Positions 44,715 through 56,896 are shown, counted from the stretch's first letter. The stretch: 64,000 nt of DNA from Pseudomonas vancouverensis (GCF_004348895.1 NZ_RRZK01000012.1:1-64000); one strand, 5' to 3'. The notes: generated by a model from the letters alone, not told the origin. Program-made: numbers and translations.

Positions 44715-46130
44715 TCAGCGATTCATCGGCGCAACAAACCGGCTCTTCGCCACGCTGTAAACCTCAGGTTCATCACTGTCGACAACCTTGAAACTCAACG
44801 TCTGCGAACTGCTCGTCGGCCGATCTGCCAACATGGCTACCGACACCGGCACGTCGACAATCTCACCTGGCGCAAGGCTCAACCGGGTCTTGCCACGCAA
44901 TTGGAAGCCGTCACCGTCGACCAATGCCAGTTGATAGTCCTGACGCTGCTGGGTCTTGTTGATCACTTTCAGGCTGTAGATGTTTTCGATCTGCCCTTGG
45001 CTGTTCTCTCGGAACAGGCCCCGGTCCTTGCTCACGTCCAGTGACACCATCGGCCGTTGAACCAAGGCCACCACCAGTGCTGCGATCATTACCACCAGCA
45101 CGGCGGTGTAGCCAATCAAGCGTGGCCGCAACAGGTGCGTCTTGCCACCCTGCAACTGATGCTCCGAGGTGTAGCTGATCAGTCCACGGGCGTAACCCAT
45201 CCTGTCCATGATCGAGTCGCAGGCATCGATGCACGCGGCGCAGCCGATGCACTCCATCTGCAAGCCGTCGCGGATGTCGATGCCGGTGGGGCAAACCTGC
45301 ACGCACAGCTGGCAATCGATGCAATCCCCCAGGCCGGCTGCGGCCGGCTTCACATCGCGCTTGCGCGGGCCACGATTTTCGCCTCGGGCGACGTCGTAGG
45401 AAATGGTCAGGGTGTCCTTGTCGAACATCACGCTCTGGAACCGCGCATACGGGCACATGTGCATGCACACCGCTTCCCGGAGCCAGCCGGCGTTGATGTA
45501 AGTGGCGCCGGTGAAAAACAGCACCCAGAAGAGGCTGACGCCGCTCATTTGCAAGGTCAGCAATTCTTCGGCCAACGGGCGGATCGGTGTGAAGTAGCCA
45601 ACGAAGGTCAGGCCGGTGAGCAGGCTGATGGCCAGCCACAGGGTGTGCTTGGCCGAGCGCCGCATCAGCTTGTTCAGGCCCCAGGGCGCCGCTTGCAGCT
45701 TTATGCGCTGGTTGCGCTCACCTTCGGTGATCTTCTCGCACCACATGAAGATCCACGTCCAGGAGCTCTGCGGGCAGGTGTAGCCGCACCAGACGCGGCC
45801 GGCAAACACGGTGATCGCGAACAGGCCGAACGCGGCGATGATCAGCAACGCTGAAAGCAGGATGAAATCCTGCGGCCAGAAAGTGGCACCGAAGATGTGG
45901 AATTTGCTTTCGGACAGGTCCCAGAGCACGGCCTGCCGACCACCCCAGTTCAGCCAGACCGTGCCGAAAAACAGCACAAACAGAAACCCTGCGCCAGTCA
46001 GGCGCAGGGTGCGGAACAGCCCGGTGAAACTGCGGGTGTGGATCAGGTTGTCGCTGCTTTTGGCCTTTATCTTCCTGGTGGGCAAAGGCTCAAAGGTTTC
46101 TACGGTTCGGACGGGGATTCTTTCGCTCAT
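44715..46130 (-). CDS. ccoG: Cytochrome c oxidase accessory protein CcoG (paralogue)
   Basis: A 471-residue polytopic membrane ferredoxin. Membrane helices near the N-terminus are followed by GRVWCGYTCPQSSWTW and two [4Fe-4S] motifs, CIDCQLCVQVCP and CIGCAACIDACD. One more helix and an Ig-like C-terminal domain follow. CcoG is a cupric reductase that helps copper delivery to cbb3 oxidases. The main ccoG gene normally sits in ccoGHIS; here none of those genes is near, so this should be a second copy serving the orphan CcoN. Start MSERIPV at 46130 was preferred to 46154, although neither has a strong ribosome binding site. Confidence 0.92.
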   Translation of the reverse strand: MSERIPVRTVETFEPLPTRKIKAKSSDNLIHTRSFTGLFRTLRLTGAGFLFVLFFGTVWLNWGGRQAVLWDLSESKFHIFGATFWPQDFILLSALLIIAAFGLFAITVFAGRVWCGYTCPQSSWTWIFMWCEKITEGERNQRIKLQAAPWGLNKLMRRSAKHTLWLAISLLTGLTFVGYFTPIRPLAEELLTLQMSGVSLFWVLFFTGATYINAGWLREAVCMHMCPYARFQSVMFDKDTLTISYDVARGENRGPRKRDVKPAAAGLGDCIDCQLCVQVCPTGIDIRDGLQMECIGCAACIDACDSIMDRMGYARGLISYTSEHQLQGGKTHLLRPRLIGYTAVLVVMIAALVVALVQRPMVSLDVSKDRGLFRENSQGQIENIYSLKVINKTQQRQDYQLALVDGDGFQLRGKTRLSLAPGEIVDVPVSVAMLADRPTSSSQTLSFKVVDSDEPEVYSVAKSRFVAPMNR

Positions 46131-46165
46131 GGTCTTTCGCTCATCAGCCTCCATCAGGCATGAGC

Positions 46166-46238
46166 ACTATGAGCGCCGATCTGTTTGCATAACAGACTCA
46201 GGTAATTCAATAAAAAGCGGATCAGATAGCCTGATCCG
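46166..46238 (-). promoter_or_regulatory. ccoG-paralogue promoter with shared element and extra dyad
   Basis: AACAGACTCAGG (46191-46202), 15 bp, then CGGATCAGA (46218-46226) reproduces the element upstream of ccoN. A -10-like CATAGT lies on the minus strand at 46166-46171, 19 bp from the element, as at ccoN. Here CGGATCAG (46218-46225) also pairs with CTGATCCG (46231-46238), giving a perfect 8-bp dyad with a 5-bp centre that the ccoN site lacks. Confidence 0.7.
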
Positions 46239-46325
46239 GCTGTTGTGCGACAACTTGAAGCAGCCGTGGCCACAGGCTGCAAACGCCTATGCCAGGCACT
46301 TGCGTGGGTTATTGACCGAGATCAG

Positions 46326-46559
46326 TCAAATCACCGAATCACCGTCCGTGGCCTTCAGGTGCCGACGGCCGTCTATCGCGCCGGCAACGGTCAAGGCATC
46401 GGCCTCCGCTTCGGTGATGTAAACACGATGTCCCTCGATGTCCACCGCCGACATGGCTTTGGCGCTATCGGTGACGATGGTTACATCAGGGCACAGACGA
46501 ATGTATTCGCCGCCTTCGGTGGTGAAGAAACAGGTCTGGTTTTCGATGCGCACGGTCAT
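46326..46559 (-). CDS. DUF3203-like small protein
   Basis: A 77-residue soluble protein starting MTVRIENQTCFF, with the pattern ending AEADALTVAGAIDGRRHL. It resembles DUF3203, a family found mainly in Pseudomonas, whose function is unknown. AAGGAC lies 6 bp before the ATG. It is transcribed divergently from the MgtC-like gene, from a 120-bp shared upstream region. Confidence 0.8.
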   Translation of the reverse strand: MTVRIENQTCFFTTEGGEYIRLCPDVTIVTDSAKAMSAVDIEGHRVYITEAEADALTVAGAIDGRRHLKATDGDSVI

Positions 46560-46679
46560 GACGGTGTCCTTTTTCGGATGAGTCCATAGTTTCAGGCCGC
46601 AACCGCAGGTCATCGTTCTGTGCAACCGATTAATGGTCGGCGTGGTCCACCGCTCAACCATTACAAAAAGGACACGAGC

Positions 46680-47183
46680 ATGAACGCTTGGTGGCACGAA
46701 GTCTGGGCGACGCTGCAAGCCGAATTCGCCGACATCGACGATGCTGCGCAGCTGACACGAGTGACTGTGCGCCTGCTGATGGCCGCGGTGCTGGGAGCCA
46801 TTTTGGGCTTCGAGCGCGAGCATAAAGGCAAGGCTGCAGGCGTGCGCACCCATATGCTGGTGGCGATGGGCGCGGCATTGTTCGTGATGGTGCCGCAATT
46901 GTCAGGCGCCGAGGCCGATGCCATGAGCCGCGTGGTGCAGGGTGTCATCGCCGGGATCGGCTTTCTCGGCGCCGGCACCATCCTGAAAAACCAGGAGGGC
47001 GACGAAGGCCACGTCAAAGGCCTGACCACCGCCGCCGGCCTGTGGATGACCGCCGCCATAGGCGTTGCCGCCGGGCTGGGCAGGGAGGGCACGGCGGTGC
47101 TCAGTACGTTGCTGGCGCTGGGCGTGTTCAGCGTGATGCCTTGGATCGTGAAGCGCTTCGAAAAAGATCATGACCACCTGTAG
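46680..47183 (+). CDS. MgtC/SapB family membrane protein
   Basis: A 167-residue membrane protein of the MgtC/SapB type. Family motifs are clear: LLMAAVLGAILGFEREHKGKAAGVRTHMLV (quoted in part) and IGFLGAGTILK, with four to five helices. It lacks the longer C-terminal domain of true MgtC virulence proteins, so a general SapB-like role is more likely. AAAAAGGA precedes ATG 46680. The stop codon lies inside a strong hairpin. Confidence 0.9.
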   Translation: MNAWWHEVWATLQAEFADIDDAAQLTRVTVRLLMAAVLGAILGFEREHKGKAAGVRTHMLVAMGAALFVMVPQLSGAEADAMSRVVQGVIAGIGFLGAGTILKNQEGDEGHVKGLTTAAGLWMTAAIGVAAGLGREGTAVLSTLLALGVFSVMPWIVKRFEKDHDHL

Positions 47184-47205
47184 GAGCAAGCTCGCTCCTA
47201 CAGGT
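47176..47205. terminator. Hairpin terminator-like REP palindrome
   Basis: ACCTGTAGGAGC (47176-47187) pairs perfectly with GCTCCTACAGGT (47194-47205) over a 6-nt loop. The stem includes the stop codon of the MgtC-like gene. There is no T-tract, but a 12-bp stem between two convergent genes is likely to stop or stabilise both transcripts. It is REP-derived. Confidence 0.7.
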
Positions 47206-47247
47206 TCAGCAGATAAGCAGGTAAGCAGGTACAGGAAGTTTCATATT

Positions 47248-47412
47248 TCAGGGTTTAACTATCACCGGCGGCATGGTCGTCGGTGGTTCTTCCCGTGGCG
47301 GCGGGTTCGTACCAGGCGGGTCCTGCTCGGGTACCGGTTGCGGGTCGCTCGGTGGGATCACCGGGCTGTCGATGTTTGGATCAGGGGTTTCTGCCGGGAA
47401 TGGATTGTTCAT
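47248..47412 (-). CDS. Small proline-rich protein (54 aa)
   Basis: A 54-residue ORF starting MNNPFPAETPDPNID and ending MPPVIVKP. About 40 percent of its residues are proline, mostly in PxP spacing. GGAGG lies 8 bp before the ATG, a near-perfect ribosome binding site, which is the main reason to call it a gene. No signal peptide or membrane segment. It is convergent with the MgtC-like gene and divergent from glgE. Similar short Pro-rich proteins are, from memory, common in Pseudomonas; none has a known function. Confidence 0.65.
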   Translation of the reverse strand: MNNPFPAETPDPNIDSPVIPPSDPQPVPEQDPPGTNPPPREEPPTTMPPVIVKP

Positions 47413-47513
47413 TGATCAAGCCTCCGGTGGCACATGGCGTGAGTCGTGCTTTAGTTGGTTAACTCAAAGGGGTGGACCACGGCCTGGCGGTTTTGATTCC
47501 ACCCGATTGCGCT

Positions 47514-47541
47514 GAACTTTTACCGGGTCCGGTCGCTCGGA
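47514..47541 (+). promoter_or_regulatory. AlgU (sigma-22)-like promoter of glgE
   Basis: GAACTT (47514-47519), a 17-bp spacer and TCGGA (47537-47541) match the sigma-22 consensus GAACTT-N16/17-TCTGA with one mismatch in the -10 block. It lies 90 bp before the glgE start. AlgU-dependent transcription would fit a role of the operon in osmotic or desiccation stress. Confidence 0.6.
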
Positions 47542-47630
47542 ACCTAAGTGAGTTCATCCCGGGGCGCTGTGCCCGATGGGGATGGTGAACTAACACAAGC
47601 GCGTCCAAGGGGCGTAAGGAGCAAGGCTCG

Positions 47631-49628
<1,998 letters not shown>

Positions 49629-49730
49629 TCGCACCACGATCCCTCTGGATAGGGGCTTGCCAGGGTGCAGAGTGACAGGTCTGCGCACGGTGTCTCTGTC
49701 GAATTGCAAGGGGTTGCTGCGCAACCCAAC

Positions 49731-49752
49731 GGGAGCAAGCTCCCTCGCCACA
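49731..49752. repeat. REP variant between glgE and treS
   Basis: GGGAGCAAGCTCCCTCGCCA is a REP variant with a shorter palindrome (GGGAGC-AA-GCTCCC) than the main family here. It fills part of the 183-bp gap between glgE and treS; the gap holds no gene. Confidence 0.65.
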
Positions 49753-49811
49753 CAGTGCGGCGTCACCCGAACGGGGGTTTGCCCACTGCACACTTTCACC
49801 AGGAGTTTCAC

Positions 49812-52800
49812 ATGGCGAAGAAACCCAAGGCAGCCACCTTCATCAAGGACCCGCTCTGGTACAAGGACGCGGTCATCTATCAGGTTCACGTCAAATCCTA
49901 CTTTGACTCCAATAACGACGGGATCGGCGACTTTCCCGGCCTGATCGCCAAGCTCGACTACATTGCCGATCTGGGCGTCAACACCATCTGGTTATTGCCG
50001 TTCTATCCCTCGCCACGCCGCGATGACGGCTACGACATTGCCGAATACCGCGGTGTGCACAGTGATTACGGAACCATGGCCGATGCCCGGCGCTTTATCG
50101 CCGAGGCGCACAAGCGCGGACTTCGGGTGATCACCGAACTGGTCATCAACCACACCTCTGACCAGCACCCGTGGTTCCAGCGCGCGCGCAAGGCCAAGCC
50201 GGGTTCGGCGGCACGGGACTTCTACGTGTGGTCCGATGACGACCAAAAGTACGACGGTACGCGCATCATCTTCCTCGACACCGAAAAGTCCAACTGGACC
50301 TGGGACCCGGTGGCCGGCCAGTACTTCTGGCACCGTTTCTATTCCCACCAGCCGGACCTGAACTTCGATAACCCGCAGGTGATGAAAGCGGTGCTGTCGG
50401 TGATGCGTTACTGGCTCGACATGGGCATCGACGGTTTGCGCCTGGACGCCATCCCTTACCTGATCGAGCGGGACGGCACCAACAACGAGAACCTGCCGGA
50501 AACCCATGACGTCCTGAAGAAGATCCGCGCCGAAATCGACGCCAATTACCCCGACCGCATGTTGCTGGCCGAAGCCAACCAATGGCCGGAGGACACCCAG
50601 CTGTACTTCGGCGACACCGACGCCAAGGGCCTGAATGGCGATGAATGCCACATGGCGTTCCACTTCCCGCTGATGCCGCGCATGTACATGGCACTGGCCC
50701 AGGAAGATCGTTTTCCCATCACCGATATTCTGCGCCAGACCCCGGACATTCCCGCCAACTGCCAGTGGGCGATCTTCCTGCGCAACCACGATGAACTGAC
50801 CCTGGAAATGGTTACCGACAAGGAGCGCGATTACCTGTGGAATTACTACGCCGCTGATCGCCGCGCGCGAATCAACCTGGGGATCCGTCGTCGCCTGGCA
50901 CCGTTGGTTGAGCGCGACCGCCGTCGCGTCGAGCTGCTCAACAGCCTGCTGCTGTCGATGCCCGGCACGCCGACCCTGTATTACGGCGACGAGATCGGCA
51001 TGGGGGACAACATCTACCTCGGTGACCGCGACGGTGTGCGTACACCGATGCAGTGGTCGATTGACCGCAATGGCGGTTTTTCCCGCGCCGATCCGGCCAG
51101 CCTGGTGCTGCCGCCGATCATGGACCCGCAATACGGTTACCTGTCGGTCAACGTCGAGACTCAGTCCAGCGATCCGCACTCGCTGCTCAACTGGACCCGG
51201 CGCATGTTGGCGGTGCGCAAACAGTCCAAGGCGTTCGGGCGTGGCACCTTGAAGATGCTGTCGCCGAGCAACCGCCGGATTCTGGCCTACACCCGCGAAT
51301 TCACCGGGCCGGACGGCAAGCACGAAATCATTTTGTGTGTGGCCAACGTGTCGCGCAGTGCCCAGGCGGCCGAGCTTGATCTGTCGGCTTACGTCGGCAT
51401 GGTGCCGGTGGAGATGCTCGGCGGTAACGCGTTCCCACCCATCGGTCAGCTGAATTTCCTCCTGACCCTGGCGCCCTACGGCTTTTACTGGTTCGGCCTG
51501 GCGGCGGAAAACCAGATGCCGAGCTGGCACGTCGAACCGGCACAAAGCCTGCCGGACTTTACGACGCTTGTGCTGAAAAAACGCATGGAAGAACTGCTCG
51601 AGGCGCCCTCGCGCAGCACCCTCGAACAAAGCATTTTGCCGAGCTGGCTGCAGAATCGCCGCTGGTTTGCCGGCAAGGACGCGGCCATCGAACAGGTCCA
51701 CCTGGCCTACGGCGTGCGCTTTGGCGATGCGCAGCATCCGGTGCTGTTCAGCGAAATCGAGGTCACCAGCGGTGGCCAGACTCACCGCTATCAGTTGCCG
51801 TTCGGGTTCATCCCGGAAGAGCAGGTGGGCGCAGCGTTGCCGCAACAACTGGCCTTGTCCCGGGTTCGACGCGGGCGCCAGGTGGGCTTGATCACCGATG
51901 CCTTCAGCCTGGAAACCTTCGTGCACGCCGTGCTGCAAGGCATTCAGGCCGGCACGGTGCTGTCATCGAACGAAGGCGATATTCGATTCGAAGCCACTGC
52001 TGAACTGGAAGCCCTCGGTTTGAATGCCGATTCGCCGGTGCGCTACCTGTCTGCCGAGCAGTCCAACAGTTCGGTGGTGATCGGCAACAGCCTGGTGTTG
52101 AAACTGATCCGCAAGGTCGCCTCCGGGGTGCACCCTGAACTGGAGATGAGCGCGTACCTGACCGCAGCCGGGTTCGGCAATATTTCGCCGCTGCTCGGCT
52201 CCGTGGTGAGGCGTGATGCGGCCGGTGAAGACAACCTGCTGATGATCGCCCAAGGCTATCTGAGCAATCAGGGTGATGCCTGGGAATGGACCCAGAACAA
52301 CCTTGAACGGGCATTGCGCGACGAGCTGGCCGATGCCATGTCCGAACAGGAGCAGCATTACAACGCGCTAGGCGAACTGAAAGATTTTGCTGGCATGCTG
52401 GGTCAGCGCCTGGGGGAAATGCACCAGGTGCTGGCGGCTCCGAGCGCCAATCCGGATTTTGCACCGCAGGTCACCACGGCAAAAGACGCGCAGGCCTCGG
52501 CCAAGGATATCGCCGCGCAAATCGAGCACGCCTTGAAGCTGCTCAAGCAGCATCAAGATGAACTGAACCCGAAGGACAAAACCCTGGTCAGCCGTTTACT
52601 GGACAACAAAAAAGTCATCCTTGGTCATGTCCAGGAACTGGGCAGGCAGACCACGGGTGGCTTGCGCATCCGCGTGCATGGCGACCTGCACCTGGGCCAG
52701 ATATTGGTGATCAAGGGCGATGCCTACCTGATCGACTTCGAAGGCGAGCCGGCGCGACCGCTGCATGAACGCCGCGGCAAGCACAGCCCGTACAAGGACG

Positions 52801-53153
52801 TCAGCGGCGTATTGCGTTCGTTCGACTACGCCGCTGCGATGGCGATCAATGTGCACGGCGTCGACAACACCGACGTGGCGGATGAGGCTCGCCTGCGGGT
52901 CACCGAGCGCTACTCGCGTGAAGCACGGCAGGCATTTGTCGACGCTTATCGGCTGGCGGCAGCTAGTCTTGCTCACGCATGGCAAGATCCAAAAGGTGAG
53001 GAGGCTGCACTGGCGTTGTTCGGTCTGGAGAAGGCGGCGTACGAAGTGGCCTATGAAGCCGAGAATCGTCCCGCCTGGTTGCCCGTGCCGTTGCACGGTT
53101 TATATGGATTATTGAGTGGGCTTAAACCCTTTTCCGATTTGGGTGGAGAGTAG
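49812..53153 (+). CDS. treS: Trehalose synthase-maltokinase fusion (TreS-Mak)
   Basis: A 1113-residue bifunctional protein. The N-terminal ~590 residues are trehalose synthase (GH13; trehalose <-> maltose), with [12 protein letters not shown], the nucleophile Asp212 in [10 protein letters not shown], the Glu in [11 protein letters not shown] and [10 protein letters not shown]. The C-terminal ~500 residues are a maltokinase (maltose + ATP -> maltose-1-phosphate), starting near [15 protein letters not shown] and with the kinase-like catalytic block [10 protein letters not shown] (about 953-962) and [15 protein letters not shown] precedes ATG 49812. The product feeds GlgE directly. Its stop abuts the glgB start. 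Confidence 0.96.
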   Translation: MAKKPKAATFIKDPLWYKDAVIYQVHVKSYFDSNNDGIGDFPGLIAKLDYIADLGVNTIWLLPFYPSPRRDDGYDIAEYRGVHSDYGTMADARRFIAEAHKRGLRVITELVINHTSDQHPWFQRARKAKPGSAARDFYVWSDDDQKYDGTRIIFLDTEKSNWTWDPVAGQYFWHRFYSHQPDLNFDNPQVMKAVLSVMRYWLDMGIDGLRLDAIPYLIERDGTNNENLPETHDVLKKIRAEIDANYPDRMLLAEANQWPEDTQLYFGDTDAKGLNGDECHMAFHFPLMPRMYMALAQEDRFPITDILRQTPDIPANCQWAIFLRNHDELTLEMVTDKERDYLWNYYAADRRARINLGIRRRLAPLVERDRRRVELLNSLLLSMPGTPTLYYGDEIGMGDNIYLGDRDGVRTPMQWSIDRNGGFSRADPASLVLPPIMDPQYGYLSVNVETQSSDPHSLLNWTRRMLAVRKQSKAFGRGTLKMLSPSNRRILAYTREFTGPDGKHEIILCVANVSRSAQAAELDLSAYVGMVPVEMLGGNAFPPIGQLNFLLTLAPYGFYWFGLAAENQMPSWHVEPAQSLPDFTTLVLKKRMEELLEAPSRSTLEQSILPSWLQNRRWFAGKDAAIEQVHLAYGVRFGDAQHPVLFSEIEVTSGGQTHRYQLPFGFIPEEQVGAALPQQLALSRVRRGRQVGLITDAFSLETFVHAVLQGIQAGTVLSSNEGDIRFEATAELEALGLNADSPVRYLSAEQSNSSVVIGNSLVLKLIRKVASGVHPELEMSAYLTAAGFGNISPLLGSVVRRDAAGEDNLLMIAQGYLSNQGDAWEWTQNNLERALRDELADAMSEQEQHYNALGELKDFAGMLGQRLGEMHQVLAAPSANPDFAPQVTTAKDAQASAKDIAAQIEHALKLLKQHQDELNPKDKTLVSRLLDNKKVILGHVQELGRQTTGGLRIRVHGDLHLGQILVIKGDAYLIDFEGEPARPLHERRGKHSPYKDVSGVLRSFDYAAAMAINVHGVDNTDVADEARLRVTERYSREARQAFVDAYRLAAASLAHAWQDPKGEEAALALFGLEKAAYEVAYEAENRPAWLPVPLHGLYGLLSGLKPFSDLGGE

Positions 53154-53155
53154 TG

Positions 53156-55387
53156 ATGAGTGTCTCGAACAAGGAACAGGGTGATCACCAAGAACGTTTG
53201 CTGCCCAAGGCCCAAGATATCGACGCCTTGGTACGTGCCGAGCACATTGACCCGTTTGCCATTCTGGGTCCCCATGGCGATGGTGCTGGCGGCCAGTTCA
53301 TTCGTGCGTACCTGCCGGGTGCCTTGAGTGTGCAGGTGTTGGCCAGGGATTCCGGGGAAGTATTGGGCAACCTTGAAGACACGCAGACACCCGGTCTGTT
53401 TGTCGGCCATTTTGACCGCGCGCAAGCCTATTTGCTGTGCACTCGCTGGGCCGGTGGCGAGCAGACCGCCGAGGATCCTTACAGCTTCGGCCCCTTGCTC
53501 GGTGAAATGGACCTGTACCTGTTTGCCGAAGGCAATCATCGCGACCTCAGTGCATGCCTGGGCGCACAACTGAAAACCGTGGACGGTGTCGACGGTGTGC
53601 GCTTCGCTGTTTGGGCACCGAATGCACGGCGGGTGTCGGTGGTCGGTGACTTCAACGTCTGGGACGGTCGCCGGCATCCGATGCGCCTGCGCCATCCTTC
53701 CGGTGTCTGGGAGTTGTTCATTCCACGCCTGCAAGCCGGGGAGGCCTACAAATACGAGATACTCGGCGCCCACGGCATTCTGCCGCTCAAGGCCGACCCG
53801 ATGGCGCTGGCGACCAGTTTGCCGCCCGACACTGCGTCAAAAGTCGCCTCACCCTTGCAGATCGACTGGCAGGACCAGGACTGGATGACGGCTCGCCGCG
53901 AGCAACAGCGCCCTAACGCGCCCCTGTCGATCTATGAACTGCACGCCGGTTCCTGGCAGTGCGAACTGGACGACCTGGGCGAAGTGGCCCGTCAATACAC
54001 CTGGCCGGAACTGGCCGAGCGCCTGATCCCCTACGTCAAGGAGCTGGGCTTTACCCATATCGAACTGATGCCGATCATGGAGCATCCGTTCGGTGGTTCA
54101 TGGGGCTATCAGTTGCTCTCGCAGTTTGCCCCGAGCGCGCGTTATGGCTCGCCGGATGAATTTGCCGCGTTCGTCAATGCCTGCCATTTGGCCGGTATCG
54201 GGGTGATACTCGATTGGGTGCCGGCGCACTTTCCCACCGACACCCATGGTCTGGCGCAATTCGACGGCACGGCGCTGTACGAGTACGGCAACCCCCAGGA
54301 AGGCTTCCATCAGGACTGGGACACGCTGATCTACAACCTCGGCCGCACCGAAGTGCACGGCTATATGCTGGCCTCGGCGTTGCACTGGCTCAAGCATTTC
54401 CACGTTGACGGCCTGCGGGTCGATGCGGTGGCGTCGATGCTCTATCGCGATTATTCGCGCAAGGCGGGTGAGTGGGTGCCGAATCGCCACGGTGGTCGCG
54501 AGAACCTGGAGGCCATCGACTTCCTGCGTCACCTCAATGATGTGGTGGCCCTGGAAGCGCCGGGTGCGCTGGTCATCGCCGAAGAGTCCACCGCGTGGCC
54601 GGGTGTGAGCCAGAGCACGCAGCAGGGCGGCCTGGGCTTCGCCTACAAGTGGAACATGGGCTGGATGCACGATTCGCTGCATTACATCCAGCAAGACCCG
54701 GTGTACCGCGCTCATCACCACAATGAGCTGAGCTTCGGCCTGGTCTATGCCTGGTCCGAACGTTTCATCCTGCCGATCTCCCACGATGAAGTGGTCCACG
54801 GCAAGCATTCGCTGATCGACAAGATGCCCGGCGACCGCTGGCAGAAATTCGCCAACCTGCGTGCGTACCTGAGTTTCATGTGGGGGCATCCGGGCAAGAA
54901 GCTGCTGTTCATGGGCTGCGAGTTCGGCCAGTGGCGCGAGTGGAATCACGATCAGCAACTGGACTGGTACCTGTTGCAATACTCCGAGCACAAGGGCGTA
55001 CAGAAGCTGGTGGCCGACCTCAATCGCCTGCACCGCGAAGTGCCTGCATTGCATGAGCAGGACGATGTGCCGCAGGGCTTCCAGTGGTTGATTGGCGACG
55101 ATGCGATGAACAGCGTCTACGCCTGGCTGCGCTGGAGCAAGGACGGCGAGCCGTTGCTGGTGGTGGCCAACTTTACGCCGGTGCCGCGCGAGGCGTATCG
55201 GGTCGGTGTGCCGTTCGGCGGGCACTGGAAGGAGATGCTCAACAGTGATTCGGCGAGCTACGCCGGGTCCAACTATGGCAATGAAGGCGGGGCCATGGCA
55301 GAGGACGCGGCGAGTCATGGGCAGGCCATGTCACTGGTGTTGAACCTGCCGCCGCTGGCGGTGTTGATGCTGCGCCCGGAAGGCTGA
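53156..55387 (+). CDS. glgB: 1,4-alpha-glucan branching enzyme GlgB
   Basis: A 743-residue GH13_9 enzyme that introduces alpha-1,6 branches. Two N-terminal CBM48-like regions (about 20-110 and 125-215, with [20 protein letters not shown]) precede the catalytic domain: [10 protein letters not shown], nucleophile in [15 protein letters not shown] (about 423), AEESTAWP (about 476) and [14 protein letters not shown] 53156 is preferred to the GTG at 53153; GGAGAG is 5 bp upstream. It starts 2 bp after the treS-mak stop, so it is in the same operon. Confidence 0.97.
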   Translation: MSVSNKEQGDHQERLLPKAQDIDALVRAEHIDPFAILGPHGDGAGGQFIRAYLPGALSVQVLARDSGEVLGNLEDTQTPGLFVGHFDRAQAYLLCTRWAGGEQTAEDPYSFGPLLGEMDLYLFAEGNHRDLSACLGAQLKTVDGVDGVRFAVWAPNARRVSVVGDFNVWDGRRHPMRLRHPSGVWELFIPRLQAGEAYKYEILGAHGILPLKADPMALATSLPPDTASKVASPLQIDWQDQDWMTARREQQRPNAPLSIYELHAGSWQCELDDLGEVARQYTWPELAERLIPYVKELGFTHIELMPIMEHPFGGSWGYQLLSQFAPSARYGSPDEFAAFVNACHLAGIGVILDWVPAHFPTDTHGLAQFDGTALYEYGNPQEGFHQDWDTLIYNLGRTEVHGYMLASALHWLKHFHVDGLRVDAVASMLYRDYSRKAGEWVPNRHGGRENLEAIDFLRHLNDVVALEAPGALVIAEESTAWPGVSQSTQQGGLGFAYKWNMGWMHDSLHYIQQDPVYRAHHHNELSFGLVYAWSERFILPISHDEVVHGKHSLIDKMPGDRWQKFANLRAYLSFMWGHPGKKLLFMGCEFGQWREWNHDQQLDWYLLQYSEHKGVQKLVADLNRLHREVPALHEQDDVPQGFQWLIGDDAMNSVYAWLRWSKDGEPLLVVANFTPVPREAYRVGVPFGGHWKEMLNSDSASYAGSNYGNEGGAMAEDAASHGQAMSLVLNLPPLAVLMLRPEG

Positions 55388-55407
55388 TCATCCTCCGCGT
55401 CGCTGCC

Positions 55408-55476
55408 ATTCGCGAGCAAGCTCGCTCCCACAGAGATCACACTGTACTTGTGGGGAGCGAGCTTGCTCGCGATGGG
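55408..55476. repeat. REPIN after glgB
   Basis: An inverted REP (TTCGCGAGCAAGCTCGCTCC from 55409) and a forward REP (GGGGAGCGAGCTTGCTCGCG from 55452) are separated by about 20 bp, between the convergent glgB and autotransporter genes. Confidence 0.88.
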
Positions 55477-55510
55477 GCCAGTTCATACGTCAAAAATCCT
55501 TCGACTGGCT

Positions 55511-56581
55511 TCACCAACGCATCCGCACCCCAAGACTGCCAATCAGTCCATTCAGATCATTGTCGTCCACATCGCTGCTGTAATCGGCACTCACGTACAG
55601 GCTCACTGCCGGCGTCACTTTCGCCACCAGGCCCAAGCCCAATTCGACGGTGGATGAGTTGCGGCTGCTGCTGATCTTGTCGACCTGATCGAGGGTCACC
55701 GTGTTGCCGGTGTACACCGTGTGCCACAGGTTGGTGCGCACGTAGGGTTCCACTGGCAGGCCGCTGATGTCGTAACTGCCTTTCAAACGGGCGCCGACCC
55801 GGCCGCTCCAGGATTGCAGGTCGGTGGACGAGGCGTTGCCCGAGCCGGCATAAGGCGTGTCGAGGGTGATGCGCTGATTGATCAACTGTGCCTGAGGTTC
55901 GATCACCCAGTTCTCGCCCAGACCAATGGGGAAGCCGCCTTCCACCGACAGCGTCATCGCGCTGCCTTCGGTGGCCTGGCGCGTGCCTTGTTCATTGCGG
56001 CTGAAGCCACTGACACGACCACCGCTGGCGGTCAGGTCGACATGCCAGCCTTTCGCTCCAGTCAGGCTCCAGTAGGCACCGAGGCTTTGCCCTTGCAGGT
56101 TCAGCGTGTCACTGGTGGGGTCCGTCAGCGCCGGGCCGGTCATGATGCCGCTGCTGTTGAGATGGAACTGACTGGTACCGCCGATCAGCCCGACCCGTTG
56201 GGTCTGGCCACTGGCGCCTTGCAGGGTCAGGATGGCCGGGCCTTTGACTGCGGTTGAACCCGAAAGCGTGAAGTCCTGGGCGAGTACGTCGGTCTGTGCC
56301 AGGCGTGAGGGCTGACCGTAGAGCTGGTCCCAGGTCGACGGCGCTTCGTATTCAGTGGTCAGGGAAGAACTGCGCAGATCGGGATGCGGGCTGAACGAGC
56401 CGGGGTAGGTGGACGCAAGATTAGAGAGTGACAGCACGGGAACATCCTGCCGATACCACGGCAGGGTCTCTTGCTCGGCAGGTGGCGCAGCCTGTACTTC
56501 CATGGACGAGCACAACAGCAGGGAGCTCGATACAGTGCAAAAAGTGACTTTGATCTCTTGGGTGGTGAGTGAGGTTTTCAT
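55511..56581 (-). CDS. Autotransporter beta-barrel protein lacking a passenger
   Basis: A 356-residue protein. A signal peptide (about 1-31, ending VQAA) is followed by only about 60 residues of linker (QDVPVLSLSNLASTYPGSF) and then a complete autotransporter barrel of about 260 residues (TLQGASGQTQRVGLIGG ... GSLGVRMRW), ending in aromatic W. The barrel is clearly paralogous to that of the neighbouring autotransporter (shared WVIEPQAQL(I/V) ... GRVGARLKGSY ... VEPYVRTNLWHT). It has no beta-helix passenger. It may be a decayed autotransporter, or a free barrel. It is separated from the larger paralogue by 315 bp of DNA. Confidence 0.87.
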   Translation of the reverse strand: MKTSLTTQEIKVTFCTVSSSLLLCSSMEVQAAPPAEQETLPWYRQDVPVLSLSNLASTYPGSFSPHPDLRSSSLTTEYEAPSTWDQLYGQPSRLAQTDVLAQDFTLSGSTAVKGPAILTLQGASGQTQRVGLIGGTSQFHLNSSGIMTGPALTDPTSDTLNLQGQSLGAYWSLTGAKGWHVDLTASGGRVSGFSRNEQGTRQATEGSAMTLSVEGGFPIGLGENWVIEPQAQLINQRITLDTPYAGSGNASSTDLQSWSGRVGARLKGSYDISGLPVEPYVRTNLWHTVYTGNTVTLDQVDKISSSRNSSTVELGLGLVAKVTPAVSLYVSADYSSDVDDNDLNGLIGSLGVRMRW

Positions 56582-56896
56582 GGAGGTTTACCTTGCTGCT
56601 GCCGCATGCGTCATCTCGTTCTGGCGTCTCTCCTACCCCGAGTGAGGGGCGACCGAATAGAGTAGGGCACGCCGTTGGCTGCCCGTTTTTACGGGAGCCG
56701 GCGGCTTGACCTGATGGTGATTCCGGGGGTAGTACGGTGAAGTCAAGAGGACCGGACGGGTCGCGTCAAGAAAATGGCCGATAAGTGGTAGTGATAAATC
56801 AGGTCATTTAAGTGACTGATTTATGGCGGTTCTATAAGTGGTTGTTTGTTCGAAAATTCGTCAATAAAACCACCGATAGACGAGATTTTTGTTTCC
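56582..56896. promoter_or_regulatory. Intergenic region with palindrome flanked by direct repeats
   Basis: Between the two autotransporter genes lies ATAAATCA-G-GTCA-TTTAAG-TGAC-TGATTTAT (56794-56824), a dyad with one unpaired base. It is flanked by two exact copies of ATAAGTGGT (56781-56789 and 56834-56842). A separate hairpin GGCT-G-CCCGT-TTTT-ACGGG-A-GCC lies at 56675-56697. The palindrome could end the upstream autotransporter transcript or bind a regulator of the downstream one. No gene is supported here. Confidence 0.5.
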
